A stretch of DNA of 40,851 nt from a virus. Position numbers and translations under genes: made by a program. The stretch is taken from IMG/VR virus record IMGVR_UViG_3300020411_001151, positions 1-40,851 of that record; one strand, written 5' to 3'. The notes beneath the pieces were generated by a model. The model searched no databases. It saw only the letters and a list, made by a program, of their open reading frames with translations, and was not told where the DNA came from. This document shows, one piece after another, positions 11,801 through 26,800 of this stretch. Numbering within the stretch: position 1 is the first letter of the stretch; the number at the start of each line of letters is the position of its first letter.

Positions 11801-14800
11801 AGGTTAATGATTCAGTAGCAAGTTTAATACTATGATCTGTAGTTAAATTATGTGATCCAATAGTCAACTCCATATCACCCGATGTTGGGTTATAGGTAGC
11901 ATCAGTTACATCAAAATTAACAATAGGTGTAGCACCAACGGTAACGTCAAATGTATTTTCAGTTACATTGGAAACTTGTAGCCACTTACCTCTAGTTGGA
12001 TCATTAGTTCTAGGATATTGCTTATTGGATGAATTTCCATCCATTGAACAATTAAATGTAAATGCATTATCATCAAACTTAACCCAATCACCATTTCCAA
12101 ATCTATGCTGTGGAACTGTAACTGTTAATACTCCAGTTGTAGGAGCAAAGGAAGCGGTTGTTGGTGTATAGTTATCAATAGTGGATCTAGGATATGACTT
12201 AGTAGCAGTACCACCATCCATATCACAATTGAAACTAACTGCACCTTCTAAAAGTTGTACATTAGTTCCTTGTGCTAAAGTATGAGTTCCAATATCAAGT
12301 ACCATTAAACCTGTTGCTGGATCATAAGTTGCATCAGTTGGAGTAAATGCTACAGATGGAGACTTACCAACATTAACCTCAAAAGTTGTTGCAGTTACAT
12401 TTGATACTTGTAACCACTTACCAAAAGTAGGATCAGTTGTTCTAGGATAAGCATGATCTGTAGAATTTTCATCCATTTCACAAGTAAATGTGATAGCACC
12501 TTCGTTAAACTTAACCCAATCATTATTTTTAATACCATGAGAAGCAGCAGTAGTAATCTTAAGTACTCCGTCTAATGGATTGTAAGTTGTACCTGTAGTT
12601 GCAGTATGTGTATCAATTGTTGCACGAGGATATGAATGATTTGTGGCATTACCATCTTCAGCACAAGTAAATGTTAATGATTCTAATGCGATCTTAATAT
12701 GAGTACCTACTGTAAAGTCATGAGAACCAATTTCAAGTTCCATAGAACCTGTTGATGGGTTATAATCAGCACCAGTTGGAGTATAAGTCTTAATAGGTGA
12801 CTTACCTACATTAACATCAAAAGTATTTGTAGTTGAATTAGAAACTGTTAACCAATCACCAGAAATAGGATCAGTAATACGAGGATAAGAATGTTCAGAA
12901 TAATTATCATCCATTGCACATGTAAATGTCAATGAATTATCACGAATAAGAACTTTATCGTTATTCTTAATACCATGATTATTAGATGTAATAGTCATTA
13001 CACCTGTAGATGCATTATAAGAAACATCAGTAGGTTTATATTGATATGTACTCAATCCTTGGAATGTATGAGTAGATGTATTAGAAGCGGTATATCCATC
13101 TAAAGCATTAATTGTAATTGTAGTTGCACCAACTGCATCTACAGGAATTGATTGAGCTACTAATGGATCTCCTTCTGTAATTCCACGACTAACAGATTTA
13201 ACAAATGTGTGTATATCTGTATTTGTAGAAGGAACAGAATCTAAAACTTTAACATTAAAAGCATTATCAGTTACATTACTAATAAACAACCATCTATCAC
13301 TAACAGGATCAGTAGATCTTGGATATGTCTTATTTCTATCATCACCTGTTGCACCATTATGCCCACAACCAAATGTCAATGAATTATCAGCAATCTTAAT
13401 TGGAGTTCCAGGTCTCATTCCATGAGTACTGGTTATACAATTAACAGCATATGCTTTTCCAGTAACAAAGTTATGAGTTGTAGTATCAGTAATAGCACCC
13501 TGTCCACCATTTACATTGACTGTAATAGTAGTTCCAGTTACTGCCTTAATCATTAAAGGAGTATTATATGCAAAATCATTACCATTATCTCTAGGATATC
13601 TCTTCTCAGTCGTATTACCATCACCATTATAATCACAAGTGAATGTTAAGGACTCTTTAGCAATCTTAATTCTATCCCCAACAGAGAATCCATGACCAAG
13701 TATAACTGCACCAGCAGTTGCTGAGACGAATTGATGAGTAGAAATATCTGTAATAGCACCTTGTCCACCATTTACATTGACTGTAATAGTACCACCAGAT
13801 TGATCTACAGCAGTAATATCTAAGTAAGTATCAAATGCATAGTCAGCACCATTATTATTGGTTGTAGAAGCACCTGATGCTCTTGGATATTTCTTAATGG
13901 TTGTATTACCATCACCAAGATAGTTACAAGTGAACCATAATGATTCTTCTGCTAATTTTATTCTATCATTTGTAGTTAAAGTATGAGTACCTATATTAAG
14001 TACTAAATCACCTGATGTTGGATTATAAGTTGCACCACTAACATTTTTAGTACCAGAATTCAAGGCAATAGTCATTTCCATATCACCCGATGTTGGGCTA
14101 TATGTAATTGCAGTTGGGGTATGAGAACTAGGATTAACCCTTATGTTCATGATACCTGTAGCAGGATTGTATGTAGTACCAGGTCCAGCTGTATGTGTAG
14201 TTACTTCACTTCTAGGATAAGCATAATTTCCAGCACCTTCAGTACAACTAAAGAGTAGTGAATTTGGAGCAACTTTAACTGTTGAATTTGCTTTACTAAT
14301 AGCAGGGTTTGTAGCACCAACCCAAGTATGAGTATCTGTATTAGTTGAAGGAATTATATCCAATACTTGAACATCAAATGTATCGGTTGTTACATTTGAA
14401 ATAGGAATCCACTTATTGCTCACATAATCAGTAGTTCTTGGATAAGTTTTTGTTTGTCCACCAGTTACAGCACCAACATTAACTGTAATAGTACCACCAC
14501 CTTGATCTACAGCAGTAATAGCAATTGCAGTATTATATGCTGGATCTCCAGATCTAGGATAAGTATGACTAGTTGCATAATTATCTGCATCACATTGGAA
14601 TGATAATGTATTAGCACCAATAGTAACTGTATTTGATGTTGTGTAACTATGAGATCCAATAGTTAGTACCATAACTCCAGTAGAAGGAGTATAAACTGCG
14701 TTAGTTACATCTTTTTGACTAGCATCATTAAATGTAAGAGCATTAGAAGCTGTTCCACCATTATAAATGTGAACCCCTCCACCATAAGTACAACTAAATT

Positions 14801-17800
14801 GTAAAGCATTATCATTAATCTTAATCTTTTCACCATTAGAGAATCCATGACCTGCAACTGTAAGGGTCATAATACCTGTTGTTGGATTATATGCACCATT
14901 AGTTACATTATGAGTAGTTGGAGCAGGTAAACTATGAGATCCAATAGTTAATTGCATTGCCCCAGTTGATGCATTATAAGTTGCTGCAGTAGGAGCATAA
15001 CTCTTCGTAGGAATAGCACCTACATTAACTGTTACAGAATTATCACGTTTAACAATTCCATCTGGAAGAGCAGAAACAAATGTATGAGTATATTGCTCAG
15101 TAGAAGGAGACGCACCAACATTAACAGTAAATGTATCAGTAGTGACAGCAGTAATTCTCAACCATCTACCAGAATAAGGATCATATGTTCTAGGATAAGT
15201 ATGAACACTATCATTACTATCTCTAGAGCAAGTAAATGTTAATGAATTATTTTCAATTCTTATAGAATCGCTAGTTGTAAATCCATGTTCAACAATAGTG
15301 ATAACCATTTCACCTGAAAGTGGATTATAACTTGCTCCAGTAGCAGTATAATTAATTCCATCATTATAAATTGGAAGTGATGTATTATAGAATGGATCAT
15401 CACCTCTTGGATATGAATGATCTGTTTCATAACTATCTTGATCACAACTAAAGGTTATTCCATCCTTTAGCATCTTAATTGTTTCTCCTGACCTTGTAAT
15501 TCCATTAGGTGTAGAAGAAATAAATGTATGATTATAAGCACCACCAGCAGTAATACAATTAGTAGCAGCACCTTGACCAGTTACAAATGTATGGGCATAA
15601 TTACCACCAGATTGTATGGCATTAAATGCTGTACGATCAACCCAGTTATGTGCAGTTGTGTCTGTAATAGCACCTTGTCCACCATTAACATTAACTGTTA
15701 TGGTTCCTGCAGCTTGATCAACAGCAGTTATTGATACAGCAGTATTATATGCATAATCGGCTCCACCTGCAGCTGCAGATCCAGTTGCACGAGGATATTT
15801 CTTAATAGATGTATTTCCATCACTATTATAATCGCAAGTAAACCATAAAGATTCAGTTGCTATCTTAATACTTGTTCCGTTAGATAATCCATGATTAACA
15901 CCAATGGTTAATACCATATCACCTGATGTTGGATTATAAGTTGCATTAGTTACATTATGATTTACAACGGGTGTTGTACCAACATTAACTTTAATCGTTG
16001 TATCAGTTGTAGCAATAATAGGTATAGAAGTATTAGATACTGGATCAGTTGAACGAGGATATGTGTGATTAGATCCATTAGAATCCATTGCACATGTAAA
16101 TGTTAATGAATTGTCTGCAATCTTAACAGTTGTACCTTGTTTTAAAGTATGAGATCCAATGGTTAATTCCATATCACCTGTAGCTGGATCATACGTTACA
16201 GCAGTAGGTGTAAAGGTAGAAGCAGTAGTTGCTCCAACATTAACATCAAAAGTAGTAGTGGTAATATTAGTAATAGGTAACCACTTATTAAATGATGGAT
16301 CAGACTTTCTAGGATAAGTATGCTGAGAAGCATTACTATCCATATCACAAGTAAACTTAAGTGAATCTTCAGCAATTAAAACTCTGTCACCAACAAATAA
16401 ACCATGATCTACAACAATAGCATCAGAAGAAGCAGTAATAAATTTGTGAGGATAATCTCCACCTGAAATTACTGCTCCTGGATCTGCAGTTGTAAAGTTA
16501 TGAGTAGTTGTGTCTGTAATAGCACCTTGACCACCATTTACATTGACGGTTATAGTTCCTGCAGCTTGATCAGCAGCAGTTATTTCTAAAGCAGTATTAT
16601 ATGCGTAATCTTTTGATTCTAAAACTATTCCATTACTAACAGCAGAAACAAATGTATGAGGACTTAAATTAGTCGGTGTTGTACCTTGTAGTACATCAAT
16701 CTCAAATGTATCTGCAGTTACATTAGAAACTGCAATATATTGTCCAGATATAGGATCATTTATACGAGGATAATCTTGCTCACCACCTTGAGCATATGTA
16801 CAACTGAATTTTAAAGATCCATCATTAATTTTAACTTTATCACCATTACTTAATCCATGATTGGTATTAGTCTTAACTTTCATAATACCAGTTGAAGATA
16901 CGTATTCAGTACCTTCTATTGCAGTAAATGTACTACCAGGACGAGGATAAGTCTTCTCAGTTGTATTACCATCACCATTAAAATCACAAGTAAAGGTTAA
17001 TGAATTATCTTTAAGTTTAATACTTTGACCAGTAGTTAAACCATGACTAGCACCAATAGTTAATACTAAATCACCTGATGTTGGACTATAAGTTGCAGTA
17101 GATACATTGAAGTTTACTATAGGTGACTTACCAACATTAATAGTAATAGTTTCTGCAGAAACATCCGTTATTTCAGTAGATGTATTGTAAATTGGATCAG
17201 TTGATCTTGGATATGTCTTAGTTGTAGCATTACTATCCATACCACAACTAAATGATAATGAATTTGCTTCAACCCTAATCTTTTGTCCCTTATTAAGACT
17301 ATGAGGACCAACATTTAATGTTAGATCACCATTCTGAGCATTATAAGAAGCATCAGTAACATCAAAAGAATCAGTATCTATGGTAAGAGTTAATACACCA
17401 GTTGCTGCAACATAAGATGCATTCTTAGCAGTATACTTACTACCAGTTCTTAAATCATGATCTCCGATGGTCATCTTTAACCATCCAGTTTGTCCATCAT
17501 ATGTACCTGCAGTTGGTGTAAAGTTTACTGTAGGTGATTTACCAACATTGACATCAAATTCATTAGTTTGAATATTTGATATTTCTAGCCAACCTTGAGC
17601 AGCAGGATCATCAGGTCTAGGATAACTCTGATTAACTGTATTTCCATCAGAGGTACAATTCATTACAAGAGAATTTTCTTTAATCTTAACCTTGGTTCCA
17701 GCTGGGAGATTATGTCCAGTTACTTCAAGAGTTAAAGCACCAGTAGTAGGATTATAAGATGCATCTGTAGCAGTAATTTGAGTTTCAGCAACTACACCAT

Positions 17801-20800
17801 GTCCAGAACCAACTGTTAAAACTAAATCTCCAGATGAAGCACTATATGTTGCTGTTGTAGGTGTAAATTGTGTTAATGTAGCATAATCAGATTCAGTAAT
17901 AGTTGTATCTGTTTTTTGAACTAATCCATGATCACCTTGTACATCCCAAAGATCATTATTAATGATGTACTTGACCATCTCTTCAACTTTATTAATAACA
18001 AAGAGACTTTGAGGAATTTCATTCTCAATTTGACGTAAAGCAATAGGATTCTGTGTACGATCAACATAGAACGCAGCAGCATCCCATATACTACTATTAC
18101 TACCACTTCTAAGGTCAGCAATAACAGAATCTAAAATGTCACGAACATCATCTTCACAATTAACTTCACCACCAATAACAGTAAATGAAGGGAAGACTTG
18201 CTTCATAATATAAACTGATTCATTAGCAATAAAATCTTTATTTAATTCTATTAATATAGAAGCATTAATATATCTCTGCGATTTACTTGCAAATCCACCA
18301 GGAACTGTTCCTGAATTTGCACGTGTTGTTGCAAGAATAGCATCATTATTGAAATATTCTCCAGCAGTAAACGACTCTCCTCCAGACCAATCATCATCCC
18401 ATGTTTGAGCATCTGCACCTTCAAAATGGAAGAGCATCTTGGTATTAACATCTCCTTGGAAAATACCATTTCTAGGAGTAAATGGTACAGATGAATAACG
18501 ATTATTATTAGATAATCTAAATTCATCAATATGACCACTAAATCCATTACTTCCTGCATAATCTGCACCAATTCTTACTGGTTTAGCAATATATGTACTA
18601 TTATCAGTACCAGTACCAACTTCTGCACCATCTTTAAGAATCTTAGTTGTTGTAGAAGATCTTTGAACACAGATGTGAGTCCATGTATCAGCAGTAAGAG
18701 TTGTGGCACCTGAATTAACAAGATCAGATCCATTAACATTCCAACGTACTTGTCCTGCCTCAAGATATAATCTACCAGCAACTTCCGTTGCTCCACTTGC
18801 TCTACAATCAACTAAAGTAGCAGTTCCACTTAAAGAACTAGTTGCAGGTCTAACCCAAAGTTCAATAGTAAAGGCACCTGCTGCAAATGCAAGTTCTGCA
18901 GTTGAAGGTATATTAATATAATCAGAAGTTCCTGCAGCAAGTAATAAAGAACTATCTCCAAATTTCTTCTGATCAGTATCTAACTGTGCACTATTAGCAA
19001 ATGTTGCTGTATGATAATCTTGTCCAGTAGCTTGAGTTCTACCTATTTTACCAACATATACTGTATTACGTGCTTGATTATATCCAATAATCTCTGCCTT
19101 AGTATCACGAGTTCTTATAACTTGACCAGATGAGAAGAATCCAGAACCAATTTTTTCTGTAAAGGTTAGTTTTCTTACATTACCTGCTTCACCAGCAGTA
19201 AATTCACCAGAATTATTACCATATTCAATCTTATAATTACGTATATCTTCACCTTCAGTTAATGCTCCAGAAGCATTATCGTAAGGTATAATATAATTAT
19301 TAATTTGTTCGTTAGAAGGAAATTCGGTATTAAAAGCAGTCTCGTTATCTGTATATTGTACAATACTTACTTGTGATTTAGAAATATCATCAAGAACAAT
19401 ATTTGGATAAGATTGAGAAGTAATTCTATTGAATAGTAAACCAAAGAATGAAGAACCTTCAGAAATATTAACTTGATCTATAAACTCATTAGTAACTGGA
19501 TCTTGATAAGCAGATGTTGCTGTAATACTTGCAACAACCCCAGAAGCAGCACCAATAATCACATCATTTAACTGTATATCATAAAGACCTGGTGTAGATT
19601 GATATGTACCTGTAGTCTTACTTAAAGTAAGATCATTGGTAACTAAAATTTGAGTTCCGTAAATAGGAGTATCTTCCTGTTGTGCTACAGCAGCAGTACC
19701 ATCTTGTGCCCTAGTAACACTTAAAGTAGTTGAATTAGTATTATCAGTAATACTATTAACTAAGAATATTTCAGATCCAAACTGATATTTCTTCGTTGCT
19801 TCAAATGTTCCAGCAGCTACAGGAGCATCATTAGTTGCTGTAGGATCAATTACTTCAAAACTAGTTGTAGAAGCACCTATAGTATATCTAAGATCAGCAA
19901 GTGGGGTTTCAGATCCCCTTTCAAGGTTAACTTGCTCAACTTTTGCAATATCTCCAGTAAGATTAGTAACTGTTTCACCAAATGTAAATAAACCAATATT
20001 TTCAACTGCAGTCTGAGAAACTATATTTGCAGAGAAACCAGTTGCACTAACTGTACATAATTCTCCATTTGGACTTGCAATAACAAATTCACCTTGAGTA
20101 ATATAACCAAATATATCATTACCAACAACTTTAGTAACTGTCAATCTAGCACCACTAGCAGTACCAACTAAAACTTGTCCTGTGGTTGGGAAAATACCAC
20201 TAATATTAGTAAATGTTAATTGAACTGTATTAATTTGTGATACAGAAACATTAACATACTTAACACTAGCAGGTGGTTGAGGAGGATCAGAGAAAACTAT
20301 AGAATCTTGCTGTATTTGGAATGCTGTATTTGGAGTTTGTACAACACCATTTAATACAATCATTAACTGATTAGCATTTGCAACAACTGTATTTCCTTCA
20401 ACTGTTAGAGGGAATGAAATTCTCTCACCATCAAATAAATTTGATATATCATCAACTCTCTGTACAACAGAAGTTAGAATATTCTCAGAAGATGTTAATC
20501 TCTTCTGTCTGAATAAAACTTCAGTATTATTAAATTCTGAATAAATTGGTTCAACAAGAGCGAAATTCTGAATATTTGGAACTGTTGCTTGTCTAGCAAG
20601 TTCAACTGACTTAGTTAATTGGAAATCAGTCTCTTTATTTGGTATAAGTCCATATTCATTAAGATTTAACTCACCAAATACTTTAAATGATGCAGGATGA
20701 ACATTCTTAAGAAGAATTTCCTTCCACTCACCAATAGATACTGCAGACTTAACAGCATAAGAGAAGTCTTGGTAATAATAAGAATCTTGGATCTTTTGAA

Positions 20801-23800
20801 TAATTTCAGAAGGTTTACCAACATCATCAACAAATTGTCCTGTAGTCTTAGTAATAGAACCAATTTCAAGCACACCTTTAGCAATCTTAAGATCACTAAT
20901 AATACCAGATGACTTAGAAATTACACCAGTAAGTCTTTGACCTGATACCCAACTTCCTGTATAATCTACAATCTTAATAATTCTAGGTCCAATTTGCCAA
21001 CCAGAGTTGGTAGAAACATATCCAGTTGCAGTTGCAACATCTAAAGAATCTCCTTGATAAACTAATTCACCTTCTAAGAAGGTAGAAGTAATAACATTTG
21101 CTTCTGCAGCAGCACCAAATGAAGATGTTAATAATTGCTGTCTTCCTTCACCAGCATTAACAAAAGTAAGACCATCTCCAAGTGCAGCATTAGCAGCAGT
21201 AATAGCAAGTTTTAATTGATCATCTTCTAATGAGTTAGCAGATCCAGTAATAGCATAATAAGTTGTAGTACCATTTAAACGACCAGTTGCTCCAGAAGAT
21301 AACGGGAAGTCAGCACCATCACCCGTATCAACTACATTAAGAGTAACTTCAGCACCATTTACAATACCATGTGGAAATGCGAATTGTAATAATCCCAAAT
21401 CAAGGTTTACAACATAATTGAATGAAGATTTAAGTTCAACCGTTGGTGTAGATGAATATCCAGCACCAGAATCCTTAACAAGAATATTATCAATACGACC
21501 ATTTTTAATTGTTGCTTCAGCAACTGCTCCAGAACCACCACCACCTGTAATAATAACAGCAGGTGCTTGTGAATATCCAGAACCTGGATTTGTAACTGTA
21601 ATACTATCAAGTATACTTGTAGAAGTTAATTGAGCATTAATTGGGAATGTAATCTCAGGACGTAAGGTATAGTCATGAGGATAATCATAACCAAAGTTAT
21701 TATTCTTAAGTTTTTTAATTTTACCAACCTTATCACCTTTAGTAAAGATAGATGCACCAGTACCAAATGGAGGAATAACAACAGTTAATTCTGCACCAGA
21801 ACCTGTTAAACCAGATCCAAGAATACCTTCAATTGAGTCTATATCAATAGATGCAGTAGTATATCCTTTACCTGGAGATGTAACAACAACTTCCTGAATT
21901 TGACCTGGAATTGTAACTCCTTCATCATCAGACCCATCAGCAACTGTAATACTAACTAAACCACCTTCACCATCTCCTCCAATAGGTACTTGGTTATATG
22001 TACCAACAGCATATTCAGTACCTGGATTAACAATCTGTACTCTTTCTATATTTCTTGTTGATAGAATACCAGTTACAATAGGTAATTTAGAATAAAATCC
22101 ACCAGGATTAACAATTCTAATATCATTAATCTTACCAACTGCAGCTTCTGAACTTGTACTATATGATGTCTGAGAAACAGATGCTGGACCTTCAGGTTCA
22201 TTTGCTAACTTAAATTTGAATACATCAGCACCTTTTGTAATAGTTGCTCCACTAATACTAGAAATTTGGAAAGTACCAACATAAGGAGAATTAACAATAT
22301 CAAGATAAGCACCACTAGAAATAGGAGAATCATCACCTAACCTAGAAGGATCGAAGTAATATGAAATATTAGTAACAATATCATTATCTACTTTTAACTT
22401 AACTGTTGGTGTTGGTTGACCTTCTCCAGTTACTCCAGGTGTTCCTATCCTTTCAATTGAGTTAAAAGAATATTCTAGTTTATAAAGATTATCTTTAGAA
22501 AATGAAAGGTTAGCTCCAACAAGAGATGAATGGCTTAAATCAAACAAATATTGATGACCATAGTACATCTGCAGTACAGGTGATTTCACGAAAACGCTTA
22601 CGTTCGCTGCGGTTGTGGCAGGACTTGTTATGGCTGCAGATGGTAATTTATATACAAATTCAAGGGAACTTATAACACGATCAACTGTAAATGACCCATC
22701 ATATTCATCATATACAGTACCACCAACAGTCTCTGATGGATTACCATCAACATATATCATTTCATTAGCAGATAAATAATGCCCTGTATTAGTAATTACA
22801 TAAACTTCATCGGTATTATTAACAGCAGTAACATTTAAAATCTTATCCAAATTACTGGTTAAACTAATTTTAAGAACACCAGATAAATTTGTAATTTGAG
22901 CAGTACTATACGCAGCGTTATATGATATATCACTAGCACTGATATCAACAACTGAACCTACAATAAAACTAGATCCACCAGCTACTTCTTCAATTTTAAT
23001 ACTATAATCTCTAGTATCAAAAGGTTTAAATTTAGCAAATCCATCAAGATTCTGTCCACCACCAGCATTATAAGTTCCATCTAAATTATATTTGTCTAAA
23101 TCAATATCAAATGTTCCAGGAGTGGTATTATCCACCATAGAGAACACATAATCTTTAATTACATTAGTATCATCAGGAATTGGTCCAACAATACCATAAG
23201 TATCTCCTTCATCAAATTGTGATGTAATTAATTCTCCTGTACTTAAATCATCACTCCAAGCATTATTATTAACAGCAACATAAACGTAATTATTAGTAGT
23301 ATCTACTTTAAGAATATAACCACTATTAATAAATGTGCCATTAGTTTGATTGAGTTGTAATTTAGCACCAACGGTAAAATCAAATGCTTGATTAATAGTT
23401 AATCTTTGAACATTATCAATTTTAACAGTATCAGTAACTTTAAAGTAATACTTATCCTTTACAACTGCAGAAACCTTAAGTTTTTGAGAACCTGGAGAAG
23501 GTACTGTAGAAGTTCTAGAACTCCAAAGATCACTAGTATAGGTAAGTGTCTCTGTATCTTGAGACATTGTTGTAGTGGCATCATCAAAATCTAAAGTCTG
23601 GAATCCTGCATCACCCAGTGTATAACCAGCACTTACCATAGTTAAAGATGATCCTATAACTGGAGTAACAGCAGTACGATTGAAACCTACTTGTGTATTA
23701 GTTTGTACTCCTTTATCACCAAGTCTATCAGAATCTGCATTTTTATCTACTTTTAAACCCCATCCTTCATAATCAATATAATCATACCTATTTGTATTAG

Positions 23801-26800
23801 TTGTAAACCAATCATCATCAGCCCAATCATTAGTAAGACCAAATGCACCAGCAAGAGGTAATACAGCAACATCAGTAGGAACTGTAGGTGTTACTGCTCT
23901 ATTTCTTAAACGTAAATTATCTAAATGGAATTGTCCTTGTTGACCAGACTGGAATTGACCTGTAGTACCACTCCATCCTGGTTGGTTACCAATATATAAA
24001 TCTTTACCACCTAAAGAAGTGTTTGCAAGAGTTCCATTTAAAACTGATATTCCATTTACATATACAGTAAATACATCACCTTCTCTCTTAATTCCAATAA
24101 ATTGCCATGTATTATCAGCATACATCGTTGTAACTGATGAAGTTAATGCACTACCAGCAGCATTAAGTGCTGTTGTGCTATTAGTTACAACTAAAGTTAA
24201 TGATCCGTTTCCTGGACTTGTTTGATCATAATACAACCACAAACCACCAGTTGCATCTGTAGCATCACCAATACCAACTAATGTTTCTGAATTTTGACCA
24301 TGTGTATTAGTAGCAGTACCATCTTTATACAACATGAACTCAAGAGTCCAGTCACTAGCAAGTCTAGTTCCTAGGGACGCAGCACTAAACTTAATTGCTG
24401 CATTTTCCCATGTTGCAGGGTTTACAGTATCTTTACCAAGTAACTTAGCAATACCATTAGAAGAATCTAGTTGTAAAGCATCACCCTCACCTAAGAAATC
24501 TGGGACATAGTGTCCTGTAGTATCAGTAGTTTCTCCAGTAGTAAACTCAAATAAGAATTCATTTCTATTCCATCCAGTCTGTCCAAAGACATATACATCA
24601 CCAGAATTATCAACATCTAGTGTATGTGCTTGAATTCCTTCAATATTATTTTTATTAAATTCATTGGTGGTATGATTCTTCATCAAACCATTATATCCAA
24701 GTTTTATAGTACCAACAGTTTGATAAGTAGTGGTTGCATTTACTCTAGTATAAGCAATATTAAGATCACCAAATATATCAATTACACCTTTATCAACAGC
24801 AGTAATACCTGTTCCAGGCATCAAATAACGATAATTCCAAATTAAATCTCCAGTAGTATCTACTTTTCCAACCCAAATACTATCTTGAGTAGTATCATCG
24901 GATTTAAGTTGACATGTAGCAGTTATATAAAACTCATTAAATTCATCAACACATAAACTACCATTTAAGAATGAATATAGAGTATTACTTAATTCTTTAA
25001 CATATTCAACTGTAATAGCACTTGTTCCAATCGTAGCCTTACCAAATGCCATATTAATGTCAGCAGCATTGGCAGATGTTGATACTTCCATGATAAAGTA
25101 AACATCATCACCCAAAACAACCATGTCAGTGATTCTTTCTGACTTATTAGCAGATGCTAATTTTCTCTTAATAGCAAAATTACCAGTAGTATCAATAGAT
25201 GCTATAAAAGCATCATGAGGATAAAGTGAGTTAGTATTAGTATAACCACCGATAATATAACGAGTATCAGAATATTTTCTAAGTGAAGTTACATAATCTG
25301 CACGAGTAGAACCAGAAATACCAGCATATCCTTTTTGGAAAGTTAAATTTGCACTTAATCCATCAGCAGCTTGAACATACTTAGCTAAAATAATATCTGG
25401 ATTATATGCATTTAATAATGCTGAATTTGGTCTATTTTGTCCAACAACCCATACATCATTACCATCAACAGCAATTTTATCAAATGAGGTATAATAAAGA
25501 CCAGCAGTACTCTCTAAAGTCCTTTCCCATTCTTTAATACCAAGAGAAGAATATTTTGCAACAAAACCAACACTATTTCCAGTAGCATCTTTAGTTTCAC
25601 CACAAATAAAGACTTCTTTATCAGAATTTACATAAGTATCATTTACCTTGACATAATTATTATTTTCAATCTTGGTTATGTAATAATCTGCTTTTTTATA
25701 AACTTGAGGATGACTTAATATAACACGAGGGTTTTTACTATACCCAGAACCAGAATTAACAATATTAACAGTATCAATAGATCCAACAGAAGTTACAATT
25801 GGTAGTAATTCTCCCTTAATACCATCACCATCAATTGTAATAGTAGGTGGAATTTCATCATCATATCCAGAACCTGTTTGATCTATTACAATTTGTTCAA
25901 TACCTTTAAATTGACGAACAGTGAAAGTTTTGTTCGTATCATCCATTATAGGAGTATAGTCGATATAGACTGTATCCTGAGGAGATATATTATGAGGAAT
26001 TGCTGTCTTTAATACACCATAATTAATACCACCAACGTTTTCAAAAGTGTAAGAAGTTACACTTTCACCAGTAATACGTGAAACTCTAGCAGATACACCA
26101 GTTCCATCAGTCTCTGCATTATCAAAGGTTAAAATATCATTAACCTGATAATTTTGACCTGGGTTTTCGATTGTAAATCCAGTTACAGAAGCATCTTCAA
26201 ATTTAGTTGTAGTTTCAACCTCAATATCAACTTTAGAATCAAATTTAACTTTAGGGAAATAATCAAAAAGTTGTAAAGGTGATTCCTCAAACATTTGATC
26301 TGGATCATTAGTCTCATCAGCACTTATGACACCATCTTTATTCTCATCCTCAATATCAAATAAGAGTATATCACCTGCCTCGGTTGTTAAAGCGTTTGTA
26401 GAAGCATTTGGTGCTCTTTCAACATCAATATCAACATTCTCGTAAGGATCTCTATAACGAACAACACCAGTAGGTATATTTTGCTGTACAGCAGTTTCAC
26501 TAAGATTCCAACTATCAACAACAGAATTAAAATCTGGACCTAAAACATATGGAAATACTGAATTACCAGATTCTGTACTATCAATAGTTACAAAATAACA
26601 ATATCTACCACCTGGATAATCAGGAGTCTTACAAAAACGACCATTATATTGATCTAAATCACCAAGACTAAAGATATACTCATAATCTTCAATAAAATTA
26701 CCAGCAGCTTCAGATGTAAGTAAAGGACCAGAAGTTCTAACTGGATATGGATTTGTTATTTCATCATAAACTAAATTTGATTTAAGTCTATATGAACTAT

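Noticed and set aside
10440-17870. CRISPR-like or transposon repeats
   Set aside because: The repeats are in-frame coding repeats of variable spacing and sequence with a consistent protein pattern; there are no uniform spacers or terminal inverted repeats.
17921-18811. Minus-strand frames at 17921-18121, 18251-18571 and 18575-18811
   Set aside because: They are other-frame shadows of the giant gene, with Leu/Ile/Met-rich composition and no independent start signals.
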